Shown here: positions 51,405-60,600 of the stretch, one piece after another
Layout of the letters: every line of letters starts with the position of its first letter
Position numbering within the stretch: the first letter of the stretch is position 1
NCBI RefSeq assembly: GCF_016185115.1
Contig: NZ_JACPOF010000024.1
Location: 104,413-168,412, forward strand
Origin: Polaromonas sp.
Lineage (GTDB): Bacteria > Pseudomonadota > Gammaproteobacteria > Burkholderiales > Burkholderiaceae_C
Direction of reading: 5' to 3'
Length of the DNA stretch: 64,000 nucleotides
Position numbers and translations under genes: made by a program
The notes under the pieces: generated by a model
Databases searched by the model: none
Told to the model about the DNA's origin: nothing
What the model saw: only the letters and a program-made list of their open reading frames with translations

Positions 51405-51890
51405 ATGGACATGGAAGCACGAGGCCACAGCGAACACCCCGAGGCATTGCGGCTCTGGCTGCGCATGCTGACATGCACGCAGCTGGTTGAAAAGCAGGTG
51501 CGCAGCCAGCTGCGCGAACAGTTCGACACCACGCTGCCGCGCTTTGACCTGATGGCGCAGCTTGAGCGTAACCCCGAAGGCCTGAAGATGAACGAGCTCT
51601 CGCGCCGCATGATGGTGACGGGCGGCAACGTGACCGGCATCACCGACCAGCTGGTGGCTGAAGGTGTCGTCGAGCGGGCGGGTGTTGAAGGCGACCGCCC
51701 CGCCTACCGCGTGCGCCTGACCGCACGCGGCCGCAAGGTGTTCGGCGAGATGGCGCGCCAGCATGAAGCCTGGATAGTCGCCGCTTTCGAATCACTCTCT
51801 GCGCGCGAGGTGGAGTCACTGCACAAATTGCTGGGCAAGGTCAAGCAGCACCACAACGCACAGCAACTGGACAAACTGGAAACCATATGA
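51405..51890 (+). CDS. MarR-family regulator of the anthranilate operon
   Basis: Start at ATG 51405 after ACAAGGAGCACACC; 161 aa. The track ORF starts inside the previous gene. Winged-helix core: [70 protein letters not shown], with helical dimerisation ends. MarR proteins in aromatic-CoA operons usually respond to the CoA thioester. Lying inside the operon, it would autoregulate together with the enzymes. Its stop overlaps the hydratase gene start (ATGA). Confidence 0.87.
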   Translation: MDMEARGHSEHPEALRLWLRMLTCTQLVEKQVRSQLREQFDTTLPRFDLMAQLERNPEGLKMNELSRRMMVTGGNVTGITDQLVAEGVVERAGVEGDRPAYRVRLTARGRKVFGEMARQHEAWIVAAFESLSAREVESLHKLLGKVKQHHNAQQLDKLETI

Positions 51891-52741
51891 AGCATTACAT
51901 AGGCCCCAACAACCCCATGCACGCCCAGTTCGATGCGTTTGCGGGCTACCAGGCAAAACACTTCGCCTATGCGTTTGATGCAGGCGTGGCCACCCTCACA
52001 CTGAACCGGCCTGACCGCAAGAACCCGCTGACCTTTGACTCCTACGCCGAGCTGCGCGACCTGTTCCGCGCACTGAACACCGCCACCGACGTGAAAGCGG
52101 TTGTCATCACCGGCGCAGGCGGCAACTTCTGCTCTGGCGGCGATGTGCACGAAATCATTGGCCCGCTCACCAAAATGAGCATGCCCGAGATGCTGGAGTT
52201 CACGCGCATGACAGGCGATCTGGTCAAGACCATGCGCCTGTGCCCGCAACCCATCATTGCCGCCATAGACGGCATCTGCGCCGGTGCGGGCGCCATGATG
52301 GCGCTGGCTGCAGACATGCGCCTGGGTACTGCGCAGGCCAAGACCGCGTTCTTATTCACACGCGTCGGGCTGGCCGGTGCCGACATGGGCGCCTGCGCAC
52401 TGCTGCCGCGCCTGATCGGCCAGGGTCGCGCGTCCGAGCTGCTGTTCACCGGCCGCGCCATGAATGCGCAGGAAGGCCTGCAATGGGGGTTCTTCAATTC
52501 GCTGCACGAGCCTGATGACGTCCTGGGTGCAGCACAGAAGCTGGCCGCCGACCTGGCCAGTGGCCCGACCTTTGCGCATGGCATGACCAAGACCATGCTT
52601 CACCAGGAATGGGCCATGACGCTGGACCAGGCTATTGAAGCCGAAGCCCAGGCACAGGCCATCTGCATGCAGACCAAAGACTTCACCCGCGCCTACGAAG
52701 CTTTTGCCGCGAAACAAAAACCTGTTTTCATGGGCGATTGA
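51887..52741 (+). CDS. Enoyl-CoA hydratase/isomerase family protein
   Basis: 284-aa crotonase-fold protein: [27 protein letters not shown], oxyanion-hole [18 protein letters not shown] and [51 protein letters not shown]. The position of the usual catalytic Glu near GLAGAD is Asp-like, so hydratase versus isomerase or lyase activity is open. In the aerobic 2-aminobenzoyl-CoA pathway such an enzyme acts on the non-aromatic cyclohexene-carboxyl-CoA product. Coupled to marR by a 4-nt overlap; the acyl-CoA dehydrogenase gene follows after 4 nt. Confidence 0.86.
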   Translation: MKHYIGPNNPMHAQFDAFAGYQAKHFAYAFDAGVATLTLNRPDRKNPLTFDSYAELRDLFRALNTATDVKAVVITGAGGNFCSGGDVHEIIGPLTKMSMPEMLEFTRMTGDLVKTMRLCPQPIIAAIDGICAGAGAMMALAADMRLGTAQAKTAFLFTRVGLAGADMGACALLPRLIGQGRASELLFTGRAMNAQEGLQWGFFNSLHEPDDVLGAAQKLAADLASGPTFAHGMTKTMLHQEWAMTLDQAIEAEAQAQAICMQTKDFTRAYEAFAAKQKPVFMGD

Positions 52742-52745
52742 CGAC

Positions 52746-53927
52746 ATGGTGCCCTCTACCTCACATCTATCGCTGCCCTTCTTTGACGATGTGCATCGCG
52801 GCATCGGCCAGCGGTTGGCCGCGTGGATACCGCAGCAGCATATTGACGAAAGCGATGACCGCCTGGCCTGCAAGGAGTGGGTGCAATTGCTGGGCGCCAG
52901 CAACTGGTTGCGTTACTGTGTGCCAGCCGGTTCAGACGGCAAACTTGGGGGCGCATTGCCAAAGCTCGACTCAAGAGCGCTAGTCATACTGCGGGAAACA
53001 CTCGCCTTCCATTCGCCATTGGCCGACTTTGCATTTGCGATGCAGGGTCTGGGCAGTGGGGCCATCACGCTGGCCGGTACGCCCGCGCAGCAGGCTGCCT
53101 ACCTGCCTCTGGTGGCGAGCGGAAAGAAAATTGCAGCCTTTGCACTGAGTGAGCCCGACGCAGGCTCGGACGCGGGCGCCATGTCTACCAGCGCCGTCAA
53201 GGTCGGCGATGAATGGACCATCAACGGCAGCAAGACCTGGATCAGCAACGGCGGCATCGCAGACTTTTATGTGACCTTCGTAAAAACCGACCACGCAGCT
53301 GGAACGCGCGGCATCACAGCTTTTATAGTGGATGCGAACGCGCAAGGCCTGGACACCAGCGAGCACATTGCTGTCATGGCACCGCACCCGCTCGCCACGC
53401 TCAAATTTGCCAACTGCAAACTGGATGCAGCCACGCAATTGGGCGCATTGCATGGCGGGTTCAAGCTGGCGATGCAGACCCTGGATATTTTTCGTGCCTC
53501 TGTGGCAGGTGCGGCTCTGGGCATGGCCCGCCGCGCACTGGCCGAAGCTGTCAGCCATTCAAAACAGCGAAAGATGTTTGGCCAGACGCTGGCTGACTTT
53601 CAGCTCACGCAGGCAAAGATCGGTGAGATGGCCGCGCTGGTCGATTCAGCCGCGTTACTCACCTACCGCGCTGCCTGGTTTCGTGACGAGGGCGAACGCA
53701 CGGGCGCCAACACACGTGTGACGGCCGAAGCGGCAATGGCCAAAATGACCGCCACCGAAAACGCACAACGCGTGATTGACATGGCGCTGCAGATGCATGG
53801 CGGCCTGGGCGTCAAGGTCGGCACCAAGGTTGAGAGCCTGTACCGCGACATCCGGTCGCTGCGTATTTACGAGGGCGCGACCGAAGTCCAGCAACTGATT
53901 ATTGGAAAGGCCGTGTTGCAATCATGA
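52746..53927 (+). CDS. Acyl-CoA dehydrogenase
   Basis: Start at ATG 52746 (MVPSTSHLSLPFFDDVHRGIG), 393 aa; the track ORF is over-extended. FAD motifs: FALSEPDAGSDAGAMSTSAVKVGDEWTINGSKTWISNGGIADFYVTF, ARRALAEAVSHSKQRKMFGQTLADFQLTQAKI, ALQMHGGLGVKVGTKVESLYRDIRSLRIYEGATEVQQLIIGKAVL; the Glu in IYEGATE is the usual catalytic base. It oxidises an alicyclic or straight-chain CoA ester and passes electrons to ETF. The stop overlaps the CoA-ligase start by 4 nt. Confidence 0.88.
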   Translation: MVPSTSHLSLPFFDDVHRGIGQRLAAWIPQQHIDESDDRLACKEWVQLLGASNWLRYCVPAGSDGKLGGALPKLDSRALVILRETLAFHSPLADFAFAMQGLGSGAITLAGTPAQQAAYLPLVASGKKIAAFALSEPDAGSDAGAMSTSAVKVGDEWTINGSKTWISNGGIADFYVTFVKTDHAAGTRGITAFIVDANAQGLDTSEHIAVMAPHPLATLKFANCKLDAATQLGALHGGFKLAMQTLDIFRASVAGAALGMARRALAEAVSHSKQRKMFGQTLADFQLTQAKIGEMAALVDSAALLTYRAAWFRDEGERTGANTRVTAEAAMAKMTATENAQRVIDMALQMHGGLGVKVGTKVESLYRDIRSLRIYEGATEVQQLIIGKAVLQS

Positions 53928-55567
53928 CCCGAACTTCCGCCGCCTGCCCATCGGCGCAGCCAGACCACTTCGTGCATGACAGGCTGCCCCCCGCCGCGCA
54001 ATGCGCCGAGATGCTTTACAGCCTGCCGGAGCTGCAGATACCCGCACAGGCCAACCTGGTTGATGTTCTGTTTGACAAGGCTGCTTCGCGCAAGCTGTCC
54101 AGCAAGGCTTTTCTGCGCTCCGACAAATTGACGCTGAGTTATGGTGAAGCGGCGCAGCAGGTGGCGCGTATCGCGCAGGTGCTGACGGAAAACCATGCAT
54201 TGGTGCCCGGCAACCGTGTACTGCTCAGGGGCGGCAACTCGATTGCGATGGCGCTGGCCTGGCTGGGGGTCGTCAAGGCGGGTCTGGTGGCTGTGGCCAC
54301 CATGCCACTGCTGCGTGCCAAGGAACTTGGCGAAGTGATTGAGAAATCGCAGGTGTCGTTTGCGCTTTGCGATGCCTCGCTGCTTGATGAACTGCAGGCA
54401 GCGCAGACGCAGGGTGAAACACTCAAAACCGTTGTGGCATTCAATGCGCCGCAACAAGCGGAGTCACTCGAAGGCCTTGCGACCGCGAAAACCGGTAATT
54501 TCACGCCCTGCCTTACCTCAGCTGACGATGTGGCCATGATGGCTTTCACATCGGGTACCACCGGCAAACCCAAGGCAGTGGTGCACACACACCGCGATGT
54601 GCTGGCAGCCTGTGAGTCGTGGCCGCACCACATCCTGCGCGCCGCGCCCAACGACATCGTGATGGGCTCACCGCCGCTGGCTTTCACCTTTGGCCTGGGC
54701 GGCCTGTTGCTGTTCCCGATGTGGGCCGGCGCCTCGGTGTATTACCCCTCCATAGCTTACACGCCGGAAGCCATGGTCAAGCTCATCAACCAGGTGGGCG
54801 CCACCATCTGCTACACCGCACCCACGTTCTACCGGCAGATGGCTGCATTTGCCAAGCAGCTTGGCACACCCACATTGCGTACCTGCGTCAGCGCCGGTGA
54901 AGCGCTGCCCGATGCCACGCGCCAACTCTGGAAGGACGCGACCGGCATGGAAATGACCGATGGCATTGGCGCCACAGAGATGTTTCATATCTTCATCTCC
55001 ACCGACCCGGCCAGCCCGGATGGCGTTCGGCGTGGCGCTATCGGCAAGGTGGTGCCAGGCTATATGGCCAAGGTGGTTGACGACCAAGGCCATGAAGTTC
55101 CGCGCGGCACGGTGGGCAAACTGGCTGTCAAGGGCCCTACCGGTTGCCGCTACCTGGACGATGAGCGCCAGGGCAACTATGTGAAGGACGGATGGAATTA
55201 CCCGGGCGATGCTTTCATGCAGGATGACGACGGCTACTTCTTCTATCAGGCGAGGGCTGATGACATGATCATCACCGCCGGCTACAACGTTGGTGGCCCC
55301 GAGGTGGAAGATGCCCTGCTCAAGCACCCTGCAGTGGCTGAGTGCGGTGTGGTCGGCTTGCCTGACGATGAGCGCGGCATGATCGTCAAGGCCTTCATCG
55401 TGCTGAAACCCGGACAGAAGGACGGCGCAGAAACAGTCAAGGCATTGCAGGACCACGTGAAGTCATCATTGGCCCCATTCAAGTATCCGCGCCAGATCGA
55501 ATTTGTCGATAAACTGCCGCGTACCGAAACCGGAAAGCTGCAGCGATTCAAGCTGCGTACGCCATGA
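53924..55567 (+). CDS. abmG: 2-Aminobenzoate-CoA ligase (benzoate-CoA ligase family)
   Basis: 547-aa AMP-forming ligase. P-loop MAFTSGTTGKPKAVVHTHRDVLA, then SPPLAFTFGLGGLLLFPMWAGASV, typical of benzoate/2-aminobenzoate-CoA ligases, A5 DGIGATEMFHIFIS, hinge FFYQARADDMIITAGYNVGGPEVEDALL and catalytic Lys in LPRTETGKLQRFKLR. N-terminal PDHFVHDRLPPAAQCAEMLYSLPELQIPAQANLVDVLFDKA also matches that subgroup. It activates anthranilate for the upstream monooxygenase/reductase. Benzoate specificity cannot be excluded from sequence, but the operon makes anthranilate most likely. Symbol from memory of the Azoarcus system. Confidence 0.87.
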   Translation: MTRTSAACPSAQPDHFVHDRLPPAAQCAEMLYSLPELQIPAQANLVDVLFDKAASRKLSSKAFLRSDKLTLSYGEAAQQVARIAQVLTENHALVPGNRVLLRGGNSIAMALAWLGVVKAGLVAVATMPLLRAKELGEVIEKSQVSFALCDASLLDELQAAQTQGETLKTVVAFNAPQQAESLEGLATAKTGNFTPCLTSADDVAMMAFTSGTTGKPKAVVHTHRDVLAACESWPHHILRAAPNDIVMGSPPLAFTFGLGGLLLFPMWAGASVYYPSIAYTPEAMVKLINQVGATICYTAPTFYRQMAAFAKQLGTPTLRTCVSAGEALPDATRQLWKDATGMEMTDGIGATEMFHIFISTDPASPDGVRRGAIGKVVPGYMAKVVDDQGHEVPRGTVGKLAVKGPTGCRYLDDERQGNYVKDGWNYPGDAFMQDDDGYFFYQARADDMIITAGYNVGGPEVEDALLKHPAVAECGVVGLPDDERGMIVKAFIVLKPGQKDGAETVKALQDHVKSSLAPFKYPRQIEFVDKLPRTETGKLQRFKLRTP

Positions 55568-55995
55568 TATTCACCATAGCGCGGCAGATCCGCTTTCATC
55601 ATTGCGACCCCGCGGGCATTGTTTTTTTTCCGCAATTTTTCTACCTGCTCCATGAGGCAAAGGAAGACTTTCTCGCGCATATTGGATTTCCGCAGCACGA
55701 GATGATCAAAGGTGGCTTTGGTACACCCATCGTGGATATCAAAACCAGCTTTCTTGGCATGTGCCGCTATGGCGATGAAATCACCATCAGCGTGTCGATT
55801 TCAAAACTCGGAAATTCAAGCCTGGGCATGGACTACGAAATCCATTCGGGCGGCCAGCCACGTGACGCAGCGGGCGCACTGAAACTCAAGTCGAACTCGG
55901 TGCTCGTGTATTCAGTGCTGCCCGATGGGAAGCCGGTGCGCATTCCTGATGAGCTCAGGGCTGCCATGCTGCCCTATCTGCAAACAACTCCATGA
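55564..55995 (+). CDS. Acyl-CoA thioesterase, 4-hydroxybenzoyl-CoA thioesterase family
   Basis: 143-aa hot-dog fold protein: IARQIRFHHCDPAGIVFFPQFFYLLHEAKEDFLAHIGF with Asp15 of the DPAGIVF active-site motif, then CRYGDEITISVSISKLGNSSLGMDYEIHSGG. It can release free acid from a stalled aryl- or acyl-CoA and so protect the CoA pool, a usual companion of aryl-CoA routes including that of 2-aminobenzoate. ATGA overlap with the ligase gene. Confidence 0.86.
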   Translation: MIFTIARQIRFHHCDPAGIVFFPQFFYLLHEAKEDFLAHIGFPQHEMIKGGFGTPIVDIKTSFLGMCRYGDEITISVSISKLGNSSLGMDYEIHSGGQPRDAAGALKLKSNSVLVYSVLPDGKPVRIPDELRAAMLPYLQTTP

Positions 55996-56017
55996 CATCC
56001 AGAAGAGACACAACAAC

Positions 56018-56410
56018 ATGAAAAAACTGCAACCTCCAGGCTGGGCCGAACCCAGGGGCTATGCCAATGGCGTGATGGCGCGTGGTACGCTTATTTTTGT
56101 GGGCGGCCAAATCGGCTGGAACGCAGACCAGAAATTTGAAACCGATGACTTTATTGCACAGACGCGGCAGGCCTTGCTGAACATCGTTGCCGTTCTGAAA
56201 GCCGGTGGCGCGGGACCCGAGCACATGGCCCGCATGACCTGGTATGTCGTCGACCGTGTTGAATATGTGGAGAGGCTTAAAGAACTGGGCGTCGTATATC
56301 GCGAGGTCATGGGTAAAAACTTCCCCGCCATGACATGTGTCGAAGTAGCCGCACTGGTTGAAGAGCGCGCAAAGATCGAGATCGAAGTGACAGCAGTCTT
56401 GCCTGACTAG
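56018..56410 (+). CDS. Rid-family (YjgF/YER057c) protein without the catalytic arginine
   Basis: Start at ATG 56018 (MKKLQPPGWAEPRGYANGVMARG), 130 aa. Rid fold: TLIFVGGQIGWNADQKFETDDFIAQTRQALLNIVAVLKAGGAGPEHMARMTWYV and the C-terminal NFPAMTCVEVAALVEERAKIEIEVTAV. RidA enzymes carry Arg105 in PARSCVEV; here that residue is Met (PAMTCVEV), as in Rid subfamilies not shown to hydrolyse imines. Rid proteins recur in 2-aminobenzoyl-CoA operons, where deamination of an enamine or imine intermediate is expected. Last gene of the operon; a terminator follows at 56447. Confidence 0.87.
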   Translation: MKKLQPPGWAEPRGYANGVMARGTLIFVGGQIGWNADQKFETDDFIAQTRQALLNIVAVLKAGGAGPEHMARMTWYVVDRVEYVERLKELGVVYREVMGKNFPAMTCVEVAALVEERAKIEIEVTAVLPD

Positions 56411-56446
56411 GCTTTCTTCCGGCTGCGCGCAGTTGCAGCAGAAACC

Positions 56447-56475
56447 AAAAAAGGCAGCTATGGCTGCCTTTTTTT
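56447..56475. terminator. Strong bidirectional intrinsic terminator
   Basis: AAAAAAGGCAGC-TATG-GCTGCCTTTTTTT: perfect stem with A and T runs on both sides. It lies between the convergent anthranilate operon (last stop 56410) and the surface-protein operon (last stop 56496) and would end both. Confidence 0.9.
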
Positions 56476-56495
56476 GCTGCGTTGCCAAGGTATGG

Positions 56496-57593
56496 CTATT
56501 TGGCGGTGCCCGTCGCTTCAATCGTCACGCGGCGATCAGGCTGCAGGCACTGGATCAGCTGTTCGCGGCCAAGGCTGGCGCTGCAGTCCTTGCTGACAGC
56601 ATCGCGCTTGCCTTTGCCCTGTGCGACTGCCGCAGCTGACTTGACGCCGAGCGACTCAAGGTAGGCCTGCACGGTTTTGGCTCGGGCTTCCGAAAGCTTG
56701 TCGTTGTAGTCGTCCGAACCCAGACGGTCGGTATAACCCAACACCGTGAGCGTCTGTATGGACTTGTAGGCCTTGAGGCGCTGGGCAACATCATTGAGGC
56801 GCTGCATGCCGCCGGGAATCATGTCTTCGGCGCCTGATTTGTCGAACTTGAACAGGGTGTCTGTGAGCAACACATAGGTTTCGCGGCTGATTGGTGCAAC
56901 TGCAGCCACCCCGGCGGCAGGCGTTGCATCCCTCGCCGTCAAAACACCAGCCCGTGGCTGGACGCAACTGTCCGCTTCGATTTTCGCCCGGCGCAATGCG
57001 TCTTCGACCATCTGGATGTGCGGAGTTGCTTGACGCCAGCCGGTCTGTTCATCTGCATGGCCAGCACGCACCAGACGGACCTCGGCACATGCAACCGTTC
57101 GGGCATTGCAGGCCATGGATGCCGGCTGGTTCTTGTAGTTACTGAGCTGGGCCCACAGATCGTCGCGCAGCTTGGAGCTGCGTGCGACCAGGGGTGTATC
57201 GAGACCGGCGCGGGCTGTTTTGTCGGCCTCGAGAGCCTGGGCAATCTTCACCGCTTCGGTCATCGACTCTTCAATATATCCCGACCGATCATTTTCGTGG
57301 TACTGGCTTCTGGCCGTATCCAGCCAGCACTGGGCTTTTGCCAGTGAGTAACTGTTCTGCGGTATGCCAGCTTCATTGAGCTTGCGCAGGCGTTGCTGAA
57401 CACCTTCAAGTGTTTGCCTGTCCTGGATGATGCGCTCATCGGTGATGCGAAGCTGCTGGGGCGTCAGCCCGGTGGCTTGCGCATACGCTGCAGGCGCTTC
57501 GTTTTTGCTGCCGCCCGATGAGCAGCCAGCCAATACCGCAGCAGCAACGAGCAACAGCGTTGCAGGACTGCGAGGGGCGATTGAATAGTTCAT
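56496..57593 (-). CDS. OmpA-family outer-membrane lipoprotein (DUF4398-like N-terminus)
   Basis: ATG 57593 (MNYSIAPRSPATLLLVAAAVLAGCSSGG) has GAGG 6 nt upstream, so I prefer it to the track's GTG 57608; 365 aa. Lipobox LAGC predicts lipid anchoring. The N-terminal half is helical and carries a DUF4398-like pattern (LAKAQCWLDTARSQYHENDRSGYIEESMTEAVKIAQALEADKTA). The C-terminal OmpA domain (FDKSGAEDMIPGGMQRLNDVAQRLKAYKSIQTLTVLGYTDRLGSDDYNDKLSEARAKTVQAYLESLGV) has the peptidoglycan-binding Asp/Arg of the TDxxG..xxN..LSxxRA motif. It ties the outer membrane to the cell wall and probably supports the barrel encoded 17 nt upstream. Confidence 0.87.
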   Translation of the reverse strand: MNYSIAPRSPATLLLVAAAVLAGCSSGGSKNEAPAAYAQATGLTPQQLRITDERIIQDRQTLEGVQQRLRKLNEAGIPQNSYSLAKAQCWLDTARSQYHENDRSGYIEESMTEAVKIAQALEADKTARAGLDTPLVARSSKLRDDLWAQLSNYKNQPASMACNARTVACAEVRLVRAGHADEQTGWRQATPHIQMVEDALRRAKIEADSCVQPRAGVLTARDATPAAGVAAVAPISRETYVLLTDTLFKFDKSGAEDMIPGGMQRLNDVAQRLKAYKSIQTLTVLGYTDRLGSDDYNDKLSEARAKTVQAYLESLGVKSAAAVAQGKGKRDAVSKDCSASLGREQLIQCLQPDRRVTIEATGTAK

Positions 57594-57610
57594 GGCCATC
57601 CTCAACACGG

Positions 57611-60600
57611 TTAGGGTTTCATCACGTTAGGGTCAATCGTCTTGTTGGACGATGCGTCGTTCTTTTTGAACAGGTCTTCGTCAAACTTGTAGCGCAGGCC
57701 GAGTACCCAACCGCGGTTGGTGTAGTCGTTGCCGGTCAGGCCCGCTGCGGTGCCAGAAGATGCAAAACCACGCCAGTTGTAGCCCAGGGTCGCGTAAAGG
57801 TTATCCATCACGACATAGCCCACTTCAAGACCGTAGGCGTACTGCACGTCACCGCCGGTGCCTTGCAGCCTGGAGAAAATCGCACCAAGCGACCACTTGT
57901 TGGTGACGTCGTAGGTCACGCGGCCGCCGAGCAACTGGGCCCGGTAGCTGTCATTGATGGTACCGAGCAGCAACTCGTTGACGTTTTTATAGGCATAGCG
58001 GCCGGAGATCCACCAGGCGCGGCTGGGGTGGTAGTTGCCCCGGAAGCTTATGACATCGGTCGTGCTGTTGATCTGCGTCGCGCCCGGGCTGCTGTTGCGC
58101 TCATCCTTGCGCTCGTAAAGGCCCAGTGCATCAAACTTGTTGTTATCCACGGGGCGATAGGCAAACCCGACCTGGAAGCGACTTTGCAAGGTTTTGGCAC
58201 CCAGCGCAGTACGCGGGTTGACGATGCTTGCGTATTCACGCGCCAGCAAGGTCCAGTCGCTGTCGAGCTTGCGTGCAGTGCCCGCCGTCACCAAAAAATT
58301 GGTGTTGTTGGCATCTTCGCGCCACTCAACCCGGCCGGAAGATTTCCATATCGGGCTGGCCGTATATTCAAGACCCACCGCCGCTGAAGATGCATTGCCG
58401 CTGGTAGCGGCGAGACGCTCCAGATTGGTGGTCATGCGAACACCCTCCGCCAGGCGCCAGCCGTTACGCAGACCCAGCGCACGCTGAACTTCCTTGCCAG
58501 AACCGCCATCACGCAGGCGATATTCGCTGTAAAGCGCTCCATCCTGCATGTACTGGGTGTCGATACCCACGGAGAAAGCGTCAGAGACAGGTCCAACGCC
58601 CAGGCCGTAGGCACCGCTGTACTGCGTGGCGCGCTCATAACGGCTGTAGAGACGGGTCTTGTCCGCAACACGCCAGTCGGCGCCCAGGCGATACAGGCCC
58701 GAGCCATTGCCACTGAATTCACGCTGGGTTTCAGCAGATACATTCAACCGATCAGTGACGGCCCAACGTGCGCCCAGGCGGTATAGATTGGTGGGATCAC
58801 TGCCGGTGACATTTTGCAGCTCGCCATCCAGTGTCAGGGAATCAGTCACCTTGTAGGCGGCGCGGGCAAACAGGGAAGTGCGCTCAAGACTGGTCGGTGC
58901 GCCCGGGACATTGTTGATGCCCACATTGCAAAGTATGGGCAACCCGGTGGCCGGGTCGATGGACTGGTTGCCCACCTGGCTGATGCCGTAGCCGGTGTTG
59001 TAGCCCGAAATCGCACCTGCAGCTGTTGTAGTTCCGGTTGTGATGTTGCTGCAGTTGGTGGCTGTCGTCTGAGCCAGGCTGATGGAGTTCTGCTCGACCC
59101 GACGTACACCGCCACCAATGGTCAGGCGGCTGGATATCTTGAGGTCAATGGCTGCGGAGCCCTGCTCGTTCAGACTCCCGGATAGGCTGTCTTTTGACGT
59201 CAGGTACTCGCCCGTGATACTCAAGGCCGGCGTAACGCGATATGCACCCGACGCGCCATATTCGGTCCTGCCGCCTGTGAGGCCCGAAGATGCGTTGTTG
59301 AAATCCGTGCTGGAGCGCACACCGTAGGCCTTGTAACGCAGGTCGTCGTCTGCATGACGAATTTCCACACGGGCGGCACTGCCCTGCACCTCGCCAACCT
59401 TGCCGGCAAAGTTGGAACTGACATTTGTGTTGTACCCGCTCGCGTTGGTATTGACTGTGCTGTTTGTGCGTGCTACTTCGGCGAGTATCTCGGTGTTCTT
59501 GCTCAACTTGAGGGTGAGGTTGGCACCTGTCACTTCAAAAGGCGCACCGGGATTTTCATCCCGCGCACCGGCAACGCCCACACTCAGGTTGTCGGTCAAT
59601 TTCAGGCGGACATCCCCGCCATAAACGAGAAACTTCGGCCCCCCGGTATTCACCTCATATGTGATGCGGATGGACACAGGATTGAGCTGGTCGTCAAAAC
59701 TCGGTACCGGGGCACGAAAAACGATCTGGCCAGAGAAGGGCTCGAATTCGTAATCAGTGTTGCGGGCTACAGGCGTGACCTTGATGATGTTGGTGGTACG
59801 GTAACGGTCACGGGTCAGTATTTCGATCTTCTCAGACCCGCTGACGCCGTTAGGGTTGGATACCGAGTAGGGTCCCGATACGCCGCGCGCAGGGAATTCA
59901 TCCACCACCTGCGTCAGTGCCTGCTGAGCCACAAAGCCATTGGCCGTAACACGACCTTCTTCGTAATGGCCCCGTATGCCAGGCAGCGAGCGGTTGTACT
60001 GGCTCAGCGTACGCGCAGGATTGGTATCGCCAGTCGTGTAATCGCCCAGCAAAAGGTAGTTGAGCTTGTTGTCAATCCGGACGTAAAGCTTGCCCGAGCT
60101 CTGGGCGTCAACACCGCGAATGCTTGAGTCGCCATAGACCGGATAGAAGGCGTTCGGATCAATGTCCTGGAACAGCTTGATCCGGGTGTCTTTGTCGGAA
60201 TCGTATGCAAGTGTTAAAAGGTATTCGCCCTTGACCTTCCCCTTGAGGTAGACAGCCGCGCGTGCACCCAGCTTGGTTTTGCCACCATTGAAATCCTTGG
60301 TGAAGCCCTTGAGCTCATTGTCGAAACCGTCATTTTCCCGAACCGGAGTGATCTGCTTCGGATCAAACTTGTCCGACCGCAGACGACCTTCGAGGAGGCC
60401 AACAGCCACGAAGTCCCTCAGGTCGGGTACATAACGGACGACGATCTTTTCCGCGACACCCTTGATGGACACCTTCAAGGTCACAGGATCGGGCTTGAAA
60501 GGCGCGATCAGCTTGAACTGCAAGGTGCCGTTCTTGACCACATACTGGACGCCGGGGGTAATTCTGTCGATATCGCCGCGGTCCGCACCCGACTCCGAAG

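Noticed and set aside
59354-60127. 257-aa plus-strand ORF inside the barrel gene
   Set aside because: Complementary-strand shadow without motif or ribosome-binding site; the minus-strand gene is well supported.
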